Part shown: positions 1-9,580 of the stretch, piece after piece
How positions within the stretch are numbered: position 1 is the first letter of the stretch
How the letters are laid out: every line of letters begins with the position of its first letter
Source: Prillingera fragicola
Lineage: Eukaryota > Basidiomycota > Tremellomycetes > Trichosporonales > Trichosporonaceae
Direction of reading: 5' to 3'
NCBI GenBank assembly: GCA_002335605.1
Contig: BEDY01000005.1
Coordinates: forward strand, 124,001 to 188,000
DNA: 64,000 bases
Program-made: the position numbers and the translations under genes
Notes under the pieces: generated by a model
What the model saw: the letters and a program-made list of their open reading frames with translations, nothing else
The model's database searches: none
Told to the model about the DNA's origin: nothing

Positions 1-753
1 ACGAAAGCGCCAGGTCCCACTGCCTTTGGGCTCGACATGCCCCCTCATCTGGTCCCCGCAGATCGTCAGTCGCAGCTTAGGGAAATGCGAAAGGCAATCA
101 TGACATTGACGCACCGATTCCTTCACGACGACCCAAATCGCTCCCGAACACCCGGGGCAGACGTATGGTGGCTCATTGGCGAATACGCCATTGCCGAATC
201 CGACAAGGTCTTGGCCCGAATTGCCTATCTTCGAGGCAAGGAGAGGCTCAGGCTAGACCGCGAAGCTAAGGCTGCTTTTGTTGCCTCCCAGTTGAGGCAA
301 AAGACGGTGGCCTCTGGCGGCTCCGCTACCCTCTTCCCCCAGTCTGAACACGAACACTTTGCAGCAACCCCGGCTCCCCTCGCGCAATTCAGACATTTGG
401 GACAGCAACTCGCTCGCTGGCAGAAGCTAATGCACGGCTTCGCCGAATGCGGATGGATTCACCGTGGAGAATACATTCCGGCCAAGGGGTACAAATCATC
501 CCTGCCCCGCCTGATAACACGGTGGAAATGGGGACCCGCCCCACGAAAGCCCAATCCCGCAGAGGATGCAGCAGCAGAAGAGCGCCATCGACTCAAAGCG
601 ACCAAGAAGGCCACCCGGCGTGTCTTCACCCCGGTATGGAGGCAATGGCGTGAAAGGGTTGTTAAGAAGTTGAACCGCCAGCGCAAGATTGCTTCTCCGG
701 AACGGCCAGAACGGCCAGAGCGTAGCGAAGCATCTCGCACGCCGCGCGAGTAG
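1..753 (+). CDS. Unknown protein, 5' truncated by the window edge
   Basis: The frame is open from the first base, so the true start may lie outside; the first ATG in view is at 37 (238 aa). I do not recognise the family. The middle is mostly helical and basic, with a Trp-rich patch near residue 44 (VWWLIGEYA), and the C-terminus is strongly basic with a repeated Glu-Arg-Pro stretch near residue 225. No signal peptide or membrane segment is visible in what remains. The next gene lies on the opposite strand, so the two converge, with about 300 bp between their stop codons. The long frame with coherent composition supports a real gene, but no function can be given. Confidence 0.6.
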   Translation, partial: TKAPGPTAFGLDMPPHLVPADRQSQLREMRKAIMTLTHRFLHDDPNRSRTPGADVWWLIGEYAIAESDKVLARIAYLRGKERLRLDREAKAAFVASQLRQKTVASGGSATLFPQSEHEHFAATPAPLAQFRHLGQQLARWQKLMHGFAECGWIHRGEYIPAKGYKSSLPRLITRWKWGPAPRKPNPAEDAAAEERHRLKATKKATRRVFTPVWRQWRERVVKKLNRQRKIASPERPERPERSEASRTPRE

Positions 754-1051
754 CGGCCGTTCGCCAAGCAACTGTCACGAAAACGCCCGCCTCGCCCACA
801 CACCTCCTCTCAGCCCGAGTCGCCAAGACCCCATACCTTATCTAATCTCCCCTCTCCAACATCAACATTACCCCCCGCCCCCCCACAACTCAATTGTACC
901 GATTGCCATCCAAAGCATCCTGCATAGACCGGTTCCGTACGCACATGCATTGCCCTTGTTCTAGCGGCCGCTGCTACGACTGTTCCATACTAACTTCCAC
1001 CTTTATCCCGTTCTTTCCACTGCTCCTTCAGATGACGCACACAAAATTACT

Positions 1052-3524
1052 TCACGCCAAACTCCTCCACCCGACATCACTCTTGCTGGCCTTCTGCGCA
1101 AGCACGTGCGGGGGCACAAACCGCGCTCCGTCGGGGAGGGGCAAGTCGCCGTCATCTGCCGCCTCACTCTCGTCGTCGCTGTCCGCGACGTTATCCGCCA
1201 TGGTCTCAAACACGGGGCCGGGGTCGGCGCCATAGTTTTTAACCTGCTCGCGCTCCCGCTCGCCGGACACGGTGCGCGAGTCGCGGCGGCCGCCCACTGC
1301 GCGGCGTGTGCCCGAGACGGAACGTAGGTGGGCGCCGGCGCTGGGCGCGATGGCGATCGAGCCTGAGCGGCCGCGCGTGGCTGCGTCGTGCGCGTCGGGA
1401 GAGGCCGCGACGGGGGTGTTGGATGAGGAGGAGAGGGAGGAGCGTTCGCGCATCGCCACCATGAGAGAGGGCACGATCGTGCCCGACCTGTCGGTGAGGG
1501 AGGTTTTGCGCTGCATCGGGAGGCTGCGTTCTGACCCCCGCTGGGGCAGGACAATGTTGACGGGCACACTTTGTGCGAACCCCGGACCGAGGTCCACGTC
1601 CACGTCATCCTCTGTATCGCTCGAGTTCTGGCGGCGGAGCACCGAGGCCATGGGCTGCACGCCGAGGCGGCGCCAGGCTGCACGATGCGACGGTGCGTCG
1701 GCGGCAAAGGTCCGCGAGAGATTGTCCTCTACCATGGTGCGCACGCGGACGTTTCCTGAGGGCTCAATTTCGGGCTGCTCAACAGCCTGGACCTCGTCGC
1801 CGTCCATGTCAAACACAATGTCTGTCGTCAGCAGATGATGGTGGTGGAGACACTTACCATCCTCGTACGTCGACTTCGTGGGCACTTCGCCGTTCTCTTC
1901 AATCTCAGTGTCCTTGTCGCCGTTACGCTGCGGCTCCTGGAATCGCACTGCGCTCTTCGAGTCCTTGGGCTTCTTTTCGCCGTTTGCGACCGCCGCACCA
2001 TCCTCCGCTGCCTTGTCCTTGACAGATTCCTCGTTGGCAGCCTTGGGTTTGCCCTTCTTGTGCTCCGTCCTGCTCGCGCGGCGCTCAATGGTGCGGCGAG
2101 CCTGGGCGCGCTCCAGCCCAATCCAACTGTCGACCCCCTTCTCCTCGTCCTCCTGCTCCTCCTCCACCTCTTCGGCCACCTTGACTTCACGCTTCTTCTC
2201 TCGCCTACCAGCATGTGCAGCGGCGTGCTCCTCGAGCGTCGAGAACGCAAAGCTCATGGCCACTTCGCGATCGACACCAGAGTCGTTGACCGTCTTGGCG
2301 ATCGCATTGAAGTCGTCCTCGCTAAACTTGCGGGCGGCCGGTGGTGGGGCATGGAAGGCGTTGGCGCTGAGGGACGCGGCAAGCAGTGATGCGTTGTTGA
2401 CAGCCGTGTGCTGGTTGTGCGCACCCGACAGCGTGGGGATCGAGTGGGTCACACCGTCAGGTGTGTCAATGTCCGTAGTGGGGATAACTTTTGGCCGCGA
2501 CTCTTTATCAAAGTGCTGACGCGCGACTGAGACCGACGGTGACACATCGCGTGAGATGCTTGCACTCCGCCGCCTCTGCGTGTCTTCGCCTGCGCCAGGT
2601 CCGTCTGCGTAGCGGTCCCATAGTGCCTCGACCTCGGCTCGCACCTCGCCCTCCAATCGGCGCAGATCCTGCGTCCTCTTAGAGATGTAGTCGGCAATGT
2701 CGTGCTCGATCTCGCTGCGTTTCTCGATGAGACTGGCGACTGCCGCCTTGCACATGTCTCGCAAGGCCGGGTGGTTGGGAATGAATGGTGGCGGGAGGAA
2801 GAATGGGTCGGGGATTGGGGGAAGGAGCTTGAGCTTGTCGGCCGCCGTCGGACCGTAGATGACAGGCGTCGCTGATACTGGTGGCCGTCCAAACGTCGAG
2901 TGCTTGGGTAGGTCGAGTACCAAGCCAGAGTATAGCAATGGGGTCTTGGCCCGAGCCTCGTCGAGAGCGTCGCCAAACTTGAGATGCAGTCAGCATGGCA
3001 CGCGATGTCAGAACGCCGAGCGCAACTCACTAATACCCCGTCGTCCAACTTTACGTCGACCCAAGCGTCAGCCGGCGCGATATCGCCCTGTTTGGCTCCC
3101 TTGGCACGATAAACGCGCACATGGCACACCCAGCACTTTCGCCATGCATCGCCTCCCCCGAGGTCAGGCTCAAAGGTCGCCATGTCGATGTGTCGCTGGC
3201 GCGTCGTTAGCTCACATGACCACTTGCGCGCCGCCACTCTCTACGACGTACAATCTTCTCGGCCTCGGGCGGCAGCCAGACGCTCTGCAGGTCAGCGTTG
3301 GCAAAGGCCTTTGGGCCGTCGTTGGCGCGTGAGACGACGTTGTTGGGTGCGGTCGCGCAGATTGTCACGTTGAGGCACGAGCAGGCAATGGTGAATGGCT
3401 CGGCGTCGCTTGGTAGTGGAGCATTGCTGGATTGCTTGGATGGGGGATCGGGGTTGTGGGCTGCTGCAGCGCTAGCAGCACTGCCTGCCTTTGCGGCAGG
3501 GTTAGTGCTGTTTGACGCAGCCAT
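1052..3524 (-). CDS. Unknown 775-aa protein with N-terminal Cys pairs
   Basis: Exons 3252..3524, 3031..3195, 1858..2977 and 1052..1821 join in phase to 775 codons. The N-terminal 150 residues look folded, with CSC near residue 47 and CWVC near residue 112, a spacing that could bind zinc or iron. A proline-rich stretch (FFLPPPFIPNHP) and an acidic helical segment follow, then a long Ser/Arg-rich disordered region. The last 30 residues carry FVPPHVLAQ and DVGWRSL, which look conserved rather than random. The last intron (1822..1857, 36 nt) is also open in frame, so it could be retained coding sequence of 12 residues. I cannot assign a family. It is divergent from CTU1 across about 600 bp. Confidence 0.65.
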
Positions 3525-4121
3525 GGTGGTGGGTAGGGTGTGGGATGGAGAGTGTGGGATAGAGAGAGAGAGATGAAGGTGGTGTGGGGAGTGACAAGCC
3601 TGGGTATGACGAGATACCACGCGCAGTGCTGCAGTGCAGTGGTGGGTGTGCCCTGGCCGTCGCCCTGGCTGCTGCTGGGCAGACTACTGCTGCCGTTCTG
3701 ATCTGATTCCCATGCAACCTCTTCGTTCAGCCTCCACGATAGCATCAGCGCTGTTCCCATGCTCTCTTGCTTTGCTCGGCCATGGGTGCTATGCGCTGCA
3801 ACAGACCGCTGCTGCTGCTGTGCTGGTCGGCGGCTGCTACACCTGCTCCCCTCTCCTGTGCTCCCCCTCTCCCTCTTGCCGGCGGCGAGTTCCGTGTTGT
3901 ACTCAATCATCCTCGGGTAGCATGCAGAAATATTAAGGCACCCGGGGATATCTCGCAGGCCTATTAGTCTTGTTTTAGCCGTTCAAGGAACTCTGCACGC
4001 CTATCTTGTATGCCAGTTGCCACCCGAATGTTCAAATCAATGCCCTACTCGATTCCATTCCTGACAGACACTCTCTCAGCCTTAACAACAGGTCGGCAAA
4101 CCGCTGCACAAGCACCCAACA
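3525..4121. promoter_or_regulatory. Divergent intergenic region, unknown gene / CTU1
   Basis: This spacer holds both 5' leaders. It shows a short GA run near 3558-3573 and CTG-type triplet runs near 3665-3690 and 3808-3838. ORFs here have no family likeness. I see no recognised operator. Confidence 0.4.
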
Positions 4122-5500
4122 ATGCCATCGACTTGCTCCATCTGCGAAACAGCACGCGCACTCGTCAAGCGCCCAAAGACCGGCCAGCAGGTCTGCAAGC
4201 AGTGCTTTTTCGACATCTTTGAGGAGGAAGTCCACCAGACAATCACAACAGGTGGTACAGACGGTGGCGGCATCTTTGAGCGCGGCGAGAGGGTCGCTAT
4301 CGGCGCTAGTGGTGGAAAGGGTGCGTCTTTTTGCTACTGGAGGCGGTGGCCATGGGTCATACGCTAGTCCTGGCTTGTCGACTCCGCCGACGTGTGGTGT
4401 TGTTGCTGACATTCCGCAGACTCGACAGTCCTCGCGCACGTGTTGACTATTCTGAACCGTCGATATGACTACGGATTGGATCTGTACCTGCTTTCAATTG
4501 ACGAGGGTATCAAGGGATACCGCGACGACTCGCTCGAGGTGTGTAGACGTGCCGCGCTGCTCTGGCATACCTTGGCGGACGCTGACTATTGTCCAGACGG
4601 TCAAGCAGAACCAGGCAGAGTACGATTTGCCGCTCAAAATTCTGTCATATGACGAGCTGTATGGCTGGACCATGGACCGGGTGGTCGAACAGGTTGGCAA
4701 GCGCAACAACTGCACATTCTGTGGTGTCTTTAGGCGACAGGCACTAGATCGCGGCGCAGCAGAGCTCAATGTCGATCACATCGTCACCGGCCACAACGCA
4801 GATGACATTGCGGAAACTGTGTTGATGAACAGTGAGTCCTACTACCGGGGCCAGAAGCTAACCCCCAGTCATGCGCGGCGACGTTGCACGCCTCCAGCGC
4901 TGCACAGCAGTGACGACCCAGTCAGAGGACACGATCAAGCGCTCCAAGCCCTTCAAGTACGCGTACGAAAAGGAGATTGTCATGTACGCCTACTTTAAGA
5001 AACTCACCTACTTTTCCACCGAGTGCATCTACTCGCCCGAAGCGTATCGCGGCCACGCGCGCGTGTTCCTCAAGGACCTCGAGGCGGTGCGGCCGAGCGC
5101 CATCGTGGATATCATCCGGTCTGGAGAGAGTTTTGTGCTGGACCAACGCACTCAGCGAGGGATGAAGGCACTGCAGACGTGTAAGCGGTGTGGCTACATT
5201 GCGAGTAACGACCTCTGCGTACGTCATATCTCTCTCATAGAACGCGACGCTGACGAGACCAGAAAGCATGCGCGTTGCTGCAAGGTCTCGAGAGCGGCCT
5301 GGACCGTCAAGCACTGGTACGTCTCTGTTCATGGTGCAGGTACACGGCTGACATACCAGCGCTCAACGCAAAACACGGACCTCGCTCTCCCCGAGGGCCA
5401 GCGCCAGATTCCCAAGTATGAGCGCAAGTTTCGCGTCGCCGAGGGCAGCGCAACGGAGGGCATTGAGCGGGCTGCCGCTGCTATCGAAATCACCGAGTAA
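4122..5500 (+). CDS. NCS6: Cytoplasmic tRNA 2-thiolation protein 1 (CTU1/NCS6)
   Basis: Exons 4122..4320, 4420..4538, 4597..4831, 4869..5218, 5263..5316 and 5360..5500 give 365 aa, the normal family length. CTU1, with CTU2, thiolates U34 of tRNA-Lys/Glu/Gln in the cytosol, taking sulfur from the Urm1 pathway. Visible marks are an N-terminal CxxC pair (CSIC, CKQC), the PP-loop ATP site GASGGKDST rebuilt across intron 1, the central CTFC motif, [14 protein letters not shown], and the C-terminal zinc motif CKRCG with DLCKAC rebuilt across intron 4. The 46 residues after the last intron are less conserved and may be lineage-specific; an alternative acceptor could shorten the tail. The gene converges with IME4. 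Confidence 0.95.
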
Positions 5501-5584
5501 ACTCAAGCATCAATTTGAGCCCTTTAGACAGATACCCTGCACATCCATACCACATGATGCATACAACGCATTGGCGCTTTCGAG

Positions 5585-7040
5585 CTATTGTACAAGATTG
5601 AACTTTTGCTGCGGATACCGCTCGACAAGCCTGGCATGCAAATCCGGCTCAGTGACCTGCGACGTCCCCACTGTATTGTGTCAGCGCACCTCGCCCTCGA
5701 GACACTTACACTGGTTGCCGAGCGTGAGCCACCCAGGCCGGATATTATGCTTGCGGCCAAACAGTTCGAGCTTTCTCCCATGCGGCGCCAGCCGCTCGAT
5801 GACGCCATACGCCTCGTCGGGCTTCCGCGACGTCTCCCTCACCTCGGCCACGACGACGTCCGTATCCACCCCGCGCCGCAACTCTCTTAGGCCCGGGTGC
5901 TCGTCCCACGGCGGCGCCTTGCCGCGCGGCCAGTCCCTGGGCCGCTTGAGCGCGACCAGCAGGTGTTCACAGGTGTGGTTCAGCCAGTGCCCCGTGCGTC
6001 CTGTGCGGATCAGGCGCTGCAGCTGGTTGGTCTTGAGCCACACCAGCTCGTCGACGCGGACATAGCCCCACGCCGCGAGGAGCTCGCGCGCGAGCTCCAT
6101 CGCGCGGCCCGTCACCCACAGCGCGAGGATGCCCCAGTCCGGCTGCAGCGCGGCTAGCGGGAGGGTACGCATTTCGTCGTCCGTCATCGTGCCGTAGGGG
6201 AGAGTCATGTGGATGTCCCAGGGGGGGTCGGCGACGATTACCTGGAATTGACCCAGGACGGAAAAGTCAAAGCTCCGGATGTCGCAGTTGACCCACTGCG
6301 CTACGCCGAGGCTCGTGCGTGGGCCCAGCAGGGCGGTCTTGCGGGGGGGGGGGAGGGGGATGGGGGTGGCTATTGGCGGGGCCATGCTGTCGCGCTGTGG
6401 CGCGGGGTCGACTTGGAAGTGCATGTAGCTGCTGCATCAGCGCTGCCACCATGTCGCACTCACCGGCACTCCTTGGTGCCACCACGGCCGCCGCCGCCGC
6501 CCTCGCCCAGGCTCGGGTTGCCCGCAAACATGGGCTCACCGTAGCACATGTTGAGATAGGAGCAGTACCCGAGCGACTGGTCGGTGTAGGGCCTGATTAT
6601 CGGCTCAAAGTGCGCGCGGCGGCATGGCTCGGCGTCCGGCTTGCGAGCGGCTTTGCACGCTTCATTTGTAGTGTGAGAGCACACGGGGTTGAATGGTGGT
6701 GCTGGGTGGCTCTAAAGTGCGTAACAGAGTCGAGTAGTAACGTAGCAGAGCAGCGAGTTAAATGCACAACAGCAAGCACGCAAGACACAAACCTTGTGTT
6801 AGCAGCAGCGCATCACAGAGGTGGCCAACGTACCGCCAGTCGCCTGAGTTTTGTCCTCGCCGTCTCCTTGGCCAACAGTCCTCTCAGCTCTTCAGCAGGT
6901 GAAAGACCACCAGGATCTTTAACCGGCTCGACCTCCATGCTTGCGCTTACACCTGTTGTGTGAGAAGTGATCAAGAACTCGAGGACGTTGTCGTATTCAC
7001 AGTTGTGCGTCACAGCCTTGTTCCGGCGGCAAGCGACCAT
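5585..7040 (-). CDS. IME4: mRNA N6-adenosine methyltransferase (IME4/METTL3)
   Basis: Exons 6834..7040, 6464..6711, 5710..6428 and 5585..5670 join in phase to 419 aa. The product is the catalytic subunit of the nuclear m6A writer. The N-terminal part keeps the tandem CCCH zinc-finger region of METTL3 ([15 protein letters not shown], then CSYLNMC and CRYMHF). The MT-A70 domain carries the catalytic DPPW within [14 protein letters not shown], then LPYGTM, the substrate-side [12 protein letters not shown], and a C-terminal LGNQL that appears only after removing a 39-nt last intron. A Gly-rich stretch of about 24 residues interrupts the second zinc finger. ATGs also occur 18-24 nt upstream (7058-7064), so the start is not certain. 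It shares a 116-bp promoter region with the sigma-adaptin gene. Confidence 0.92.
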
Positions 7041-7156
7041 GTGACAATCGCGTGGCATCATCATCCCTCCGCGTCGCCGCCCTGACTGCACTCGTCCAGC
7101 TCGACACTCGAGTGTCGAGATTGCCTCTCATCTCTACACCTCGACACGCCGCCGCC
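7041..7156. promoter_or_regulatory. Compact bidirectional promoter IME4 / APS1
   Basis: Only about 116 bp separates the two divergent start codons, so both transcripts must start within or just beyond this stretch. I see no clear TATA box. Confidence 0.45.
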
Positions 7157-8087
7157 ATGATCAACTATGTCATGCTCGTGTCCCGACAGGGTAAGTCCGG
7201 CACAGCCATCAAGGAGACGCCGCCGCGTGGAACGAGCCCTCGACGCGGCGCCGTCATCTCGCATCGGCCACATTAGAAGCACGCGCTGACACACTACCAG
7301 GCAAAGTGCGTCTTGCAAAGTGGTTCCAGACGTTGCCATCCAAGACCAAGGCCAAGATTGTCAAGGACGTGACCCAGCTTGTGCTTGCACGCAGGACACG
7401 GATGTGCAACTTTCTCGAGTACAAGGGTGCGTCCGTGTGGGAGGGAGTTGGGTCGGAGGTGCTTGCCGTCTGAGCTGTGGCCTCCGCCATGGGGCGCTCT
7501 GGCATCATCGCGACGATGGCCGGCTCCAGATCGGCGTGTTAATGCCACGGTATTGAGTAAGACGCTAACACGCCCAGACACCAAGGTCATCTACCGCCGC
7601 TACGCGTCCCTCTTCTTCATCACCTCCATCTCGCCCAGCGACAACGAGCTCATCACCCTCGAGGTCATTCACCGCTACGTCGAGGTTCTCGACAGGTACT
7701 TTGGTAACGTGCGTAGGCAAAGGGTTTAGCTCTTGCAGCCGGCTACGACGCTGACATCACAGGTGTGCGAGCTCGACCTCATCTTCAACTTCCAGAAGGC
7801 TTATGCCGTGGGTACTCTGTCCGTGGACTGAAAGCTGACGTTTAGATTCTCGACGAGCTCATCATTGCCGGAGAACTGCAAGAGTCGTCAAAGAAGGCAG
7901 TGCTGAAGATTGTCGCGCAGTCGGACGCGATCGAGGAGGGTGAGTTTCTCGAGGGCGCCATCCGCTCCGTTGGCATGTGACCGGAGTGGAGAGCCCAACC
8001 TACATTGACTACAACGGGCTGACTGTTTTCCAAGCCGAGGTGTCCGAGGACTCGCTGGCACGGCTCGGCAGCCTCGCAAGGGGTTAA
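7157..8087 (+). CDS. APS1: AP-1 clathrin adaptor complex sigma subunit
   Basis: Exons 7157..7190, 7301..7426, 7578..7708, 7763..7807, 7846..7939 and 8035..8087 give 160 aa. The small (sigma) adaptin is the longin-fold subunit of a heterotetrameric clathrin adaptor that sorts cargo between trans-Golgi and endosomes. The N-terminus [13 protein letters not shown], the core [10 protein letters not shown], the stretch [22 protein letters not shown] and [15 protein letters not shown] are diagnostic of sigma adaptins. The length and an extended C-terminal tail after the conserved helix favour AP-1 over the shorter AP-2 sigma. Introns are 38 to 151 nt with CTRAC branch sites. Confidence 0.93.
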
Positions 8088-8327
8088 TAGACTTGAATTG
8101 TACTTGTAATGACATTATGCGTTCCAGGCAGAACCAAGTGACGTGGTTGGGAATACAAAAGAAAGCTGGACCCGGCCGCGTAGCCTGATGGGGAGGGGTA
8201 TGTCTAGAGGTCTTTAGATCACAGGGAAATCCGGGATAGCGGCACGCCTGCCTGACGTGGGCGGTGGTCGGAGACGAGCGTGGTCGTGTGCTGCGCTCTT
8301 GGGTTCGTCTAAACAGTCTGCATCGCG

Positions 8328-9320
8328 TCAGCAAATTCCGGCGCACGATGTACCGACATCGTCATGGTATGCCCAGCGGGTATGCTTGGGGTTGGCAGGC
8401 GCTGTAGCCACGTAGCGATCGTTGCCTTGGGGTCTGTGGTATGAGCGACAGTGCGAGGCACAGGTGGCAATGTGGCTTACAGCTCCTTTTTCTTGCAGGA
8501 TGCAAGCATGCTCTGCATGGTGATGCACACCGACACACAGTTCAGCACTAACAGGTTAGCAATCCTGGGAGAGATATAATCGATAGACACACCTGGAGAC
8601 CACTCTGGACCTGCCCGTCAGCTTAGCCCCGCGTGCTAGACCTCACCAAGAATCGAGGCGCAGACGTGTCCGTTGGTGTAGATGTGGGGGTGCATTGGCG
8701 GTTTCCAGTCCTTGTTAGCTAGAAAGGTCACCTGCTCTGTTAGACCACTGCCTTTGATGTGCTGAAATTACCTCTGGGTAGTCGATTGGATACTTCGCCG
8801 TCAGCGGCGATCGCCACCATCGGAATGGGACGGTCTCTTGTGATGGCTACTCACACGTTCCGGAAACTTGATCCTAAGAGCAAAGGTTTCATCCTGCATG
8901 GTCAGCGATGGATGCAGCCCCCAATGAAATCAGGCGGGATGTAAAAATACATGACACGGCGACTGGATGTCCAACCGCGCTGTGCGCACCATGGTGCTAG
9001 TCGCCCGCACTCGTGTGATGCTCACCTTGTAAACCGTCTCGTCGCCCAGCACCGCAATCGTAAAAATCCACTCCTCCATGCTGTCGGCCGACAGTAATGC
9101 TATGCCGGCTGGTGTACCATTATTTTTGATATCGGCAAGCTCCTTCACTGCTTGGTGTCAGTCGTCATGTGCTCGGCAGGAACCGCATGGCAGTCACCGA
9201 AACGCACTGAGCCGCCTAGAGCTGAGAGAAGTCACTGTTGGAGGTTAGCAAGCTAGTCAAGGAGGATTAGGCGAGTTCTCACTTTTGCACCGAGTTGCAG
9301 AGAATGTACTCTAGCGTGTG
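8328..9320 (-). CDS. Ubiquitin-conjugating enzyme E2, UBE2W type
   Basis: Exons 9208..9221, 9026..9147, 8855..8893, 8772..8792, 8647..8731, 8593..8610, 8481..8547 and 8328..8433 join in phase. They give NGTPAGI, the core FALRIKFPERYP, the HPH variant of the HPN motif (HPHIYTNGHVCASIL, active-site Cys after NGHV), GPEWSPVLN, and a UBE2W-like tail ending near WAYHDDV. UBE2W enzymes attach ubiquitin to protein N-termini; HPH and the tail support this subgroup. Three internal exons are tiny (14, 21 and 18 nt). The first coding exon is unresolved: the frame ahead of SRRLMKEL runs into an exon with its donor at 9282, but I find no convincing ATG, so the upper boundary is approximate. CLP1 diverges upstream. 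Confidence 0.88.
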
Positions 9321-9580
9321 GAGAGCGACAGCAATGTAGGAATAAGAATGGGTGGCAACACTGGGAATAGTCCATGCTGCCCATGCTGTTCATCTCGTCA
9401 CTGGAGACCCCACACCCACCCAGGATGAGCGGAATCAAATTGACGTGGACTTTTCTAGGGGAGTGGTATCAGACAGTTGGATGTTGTGATCACTTGGGTA
9501 TTCAGACCGTCTCATCACATTCTTCCACATCCACCATCCTTTCATAGAATTGGCTCGTACAGTGCGCGCCTAGATACGAC

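Noticed and set aside
459..803. Minus-strand frames over the first gene
   Set aside because: Shadows of the plus-strand gene; Arg/Ser-rich without a family.
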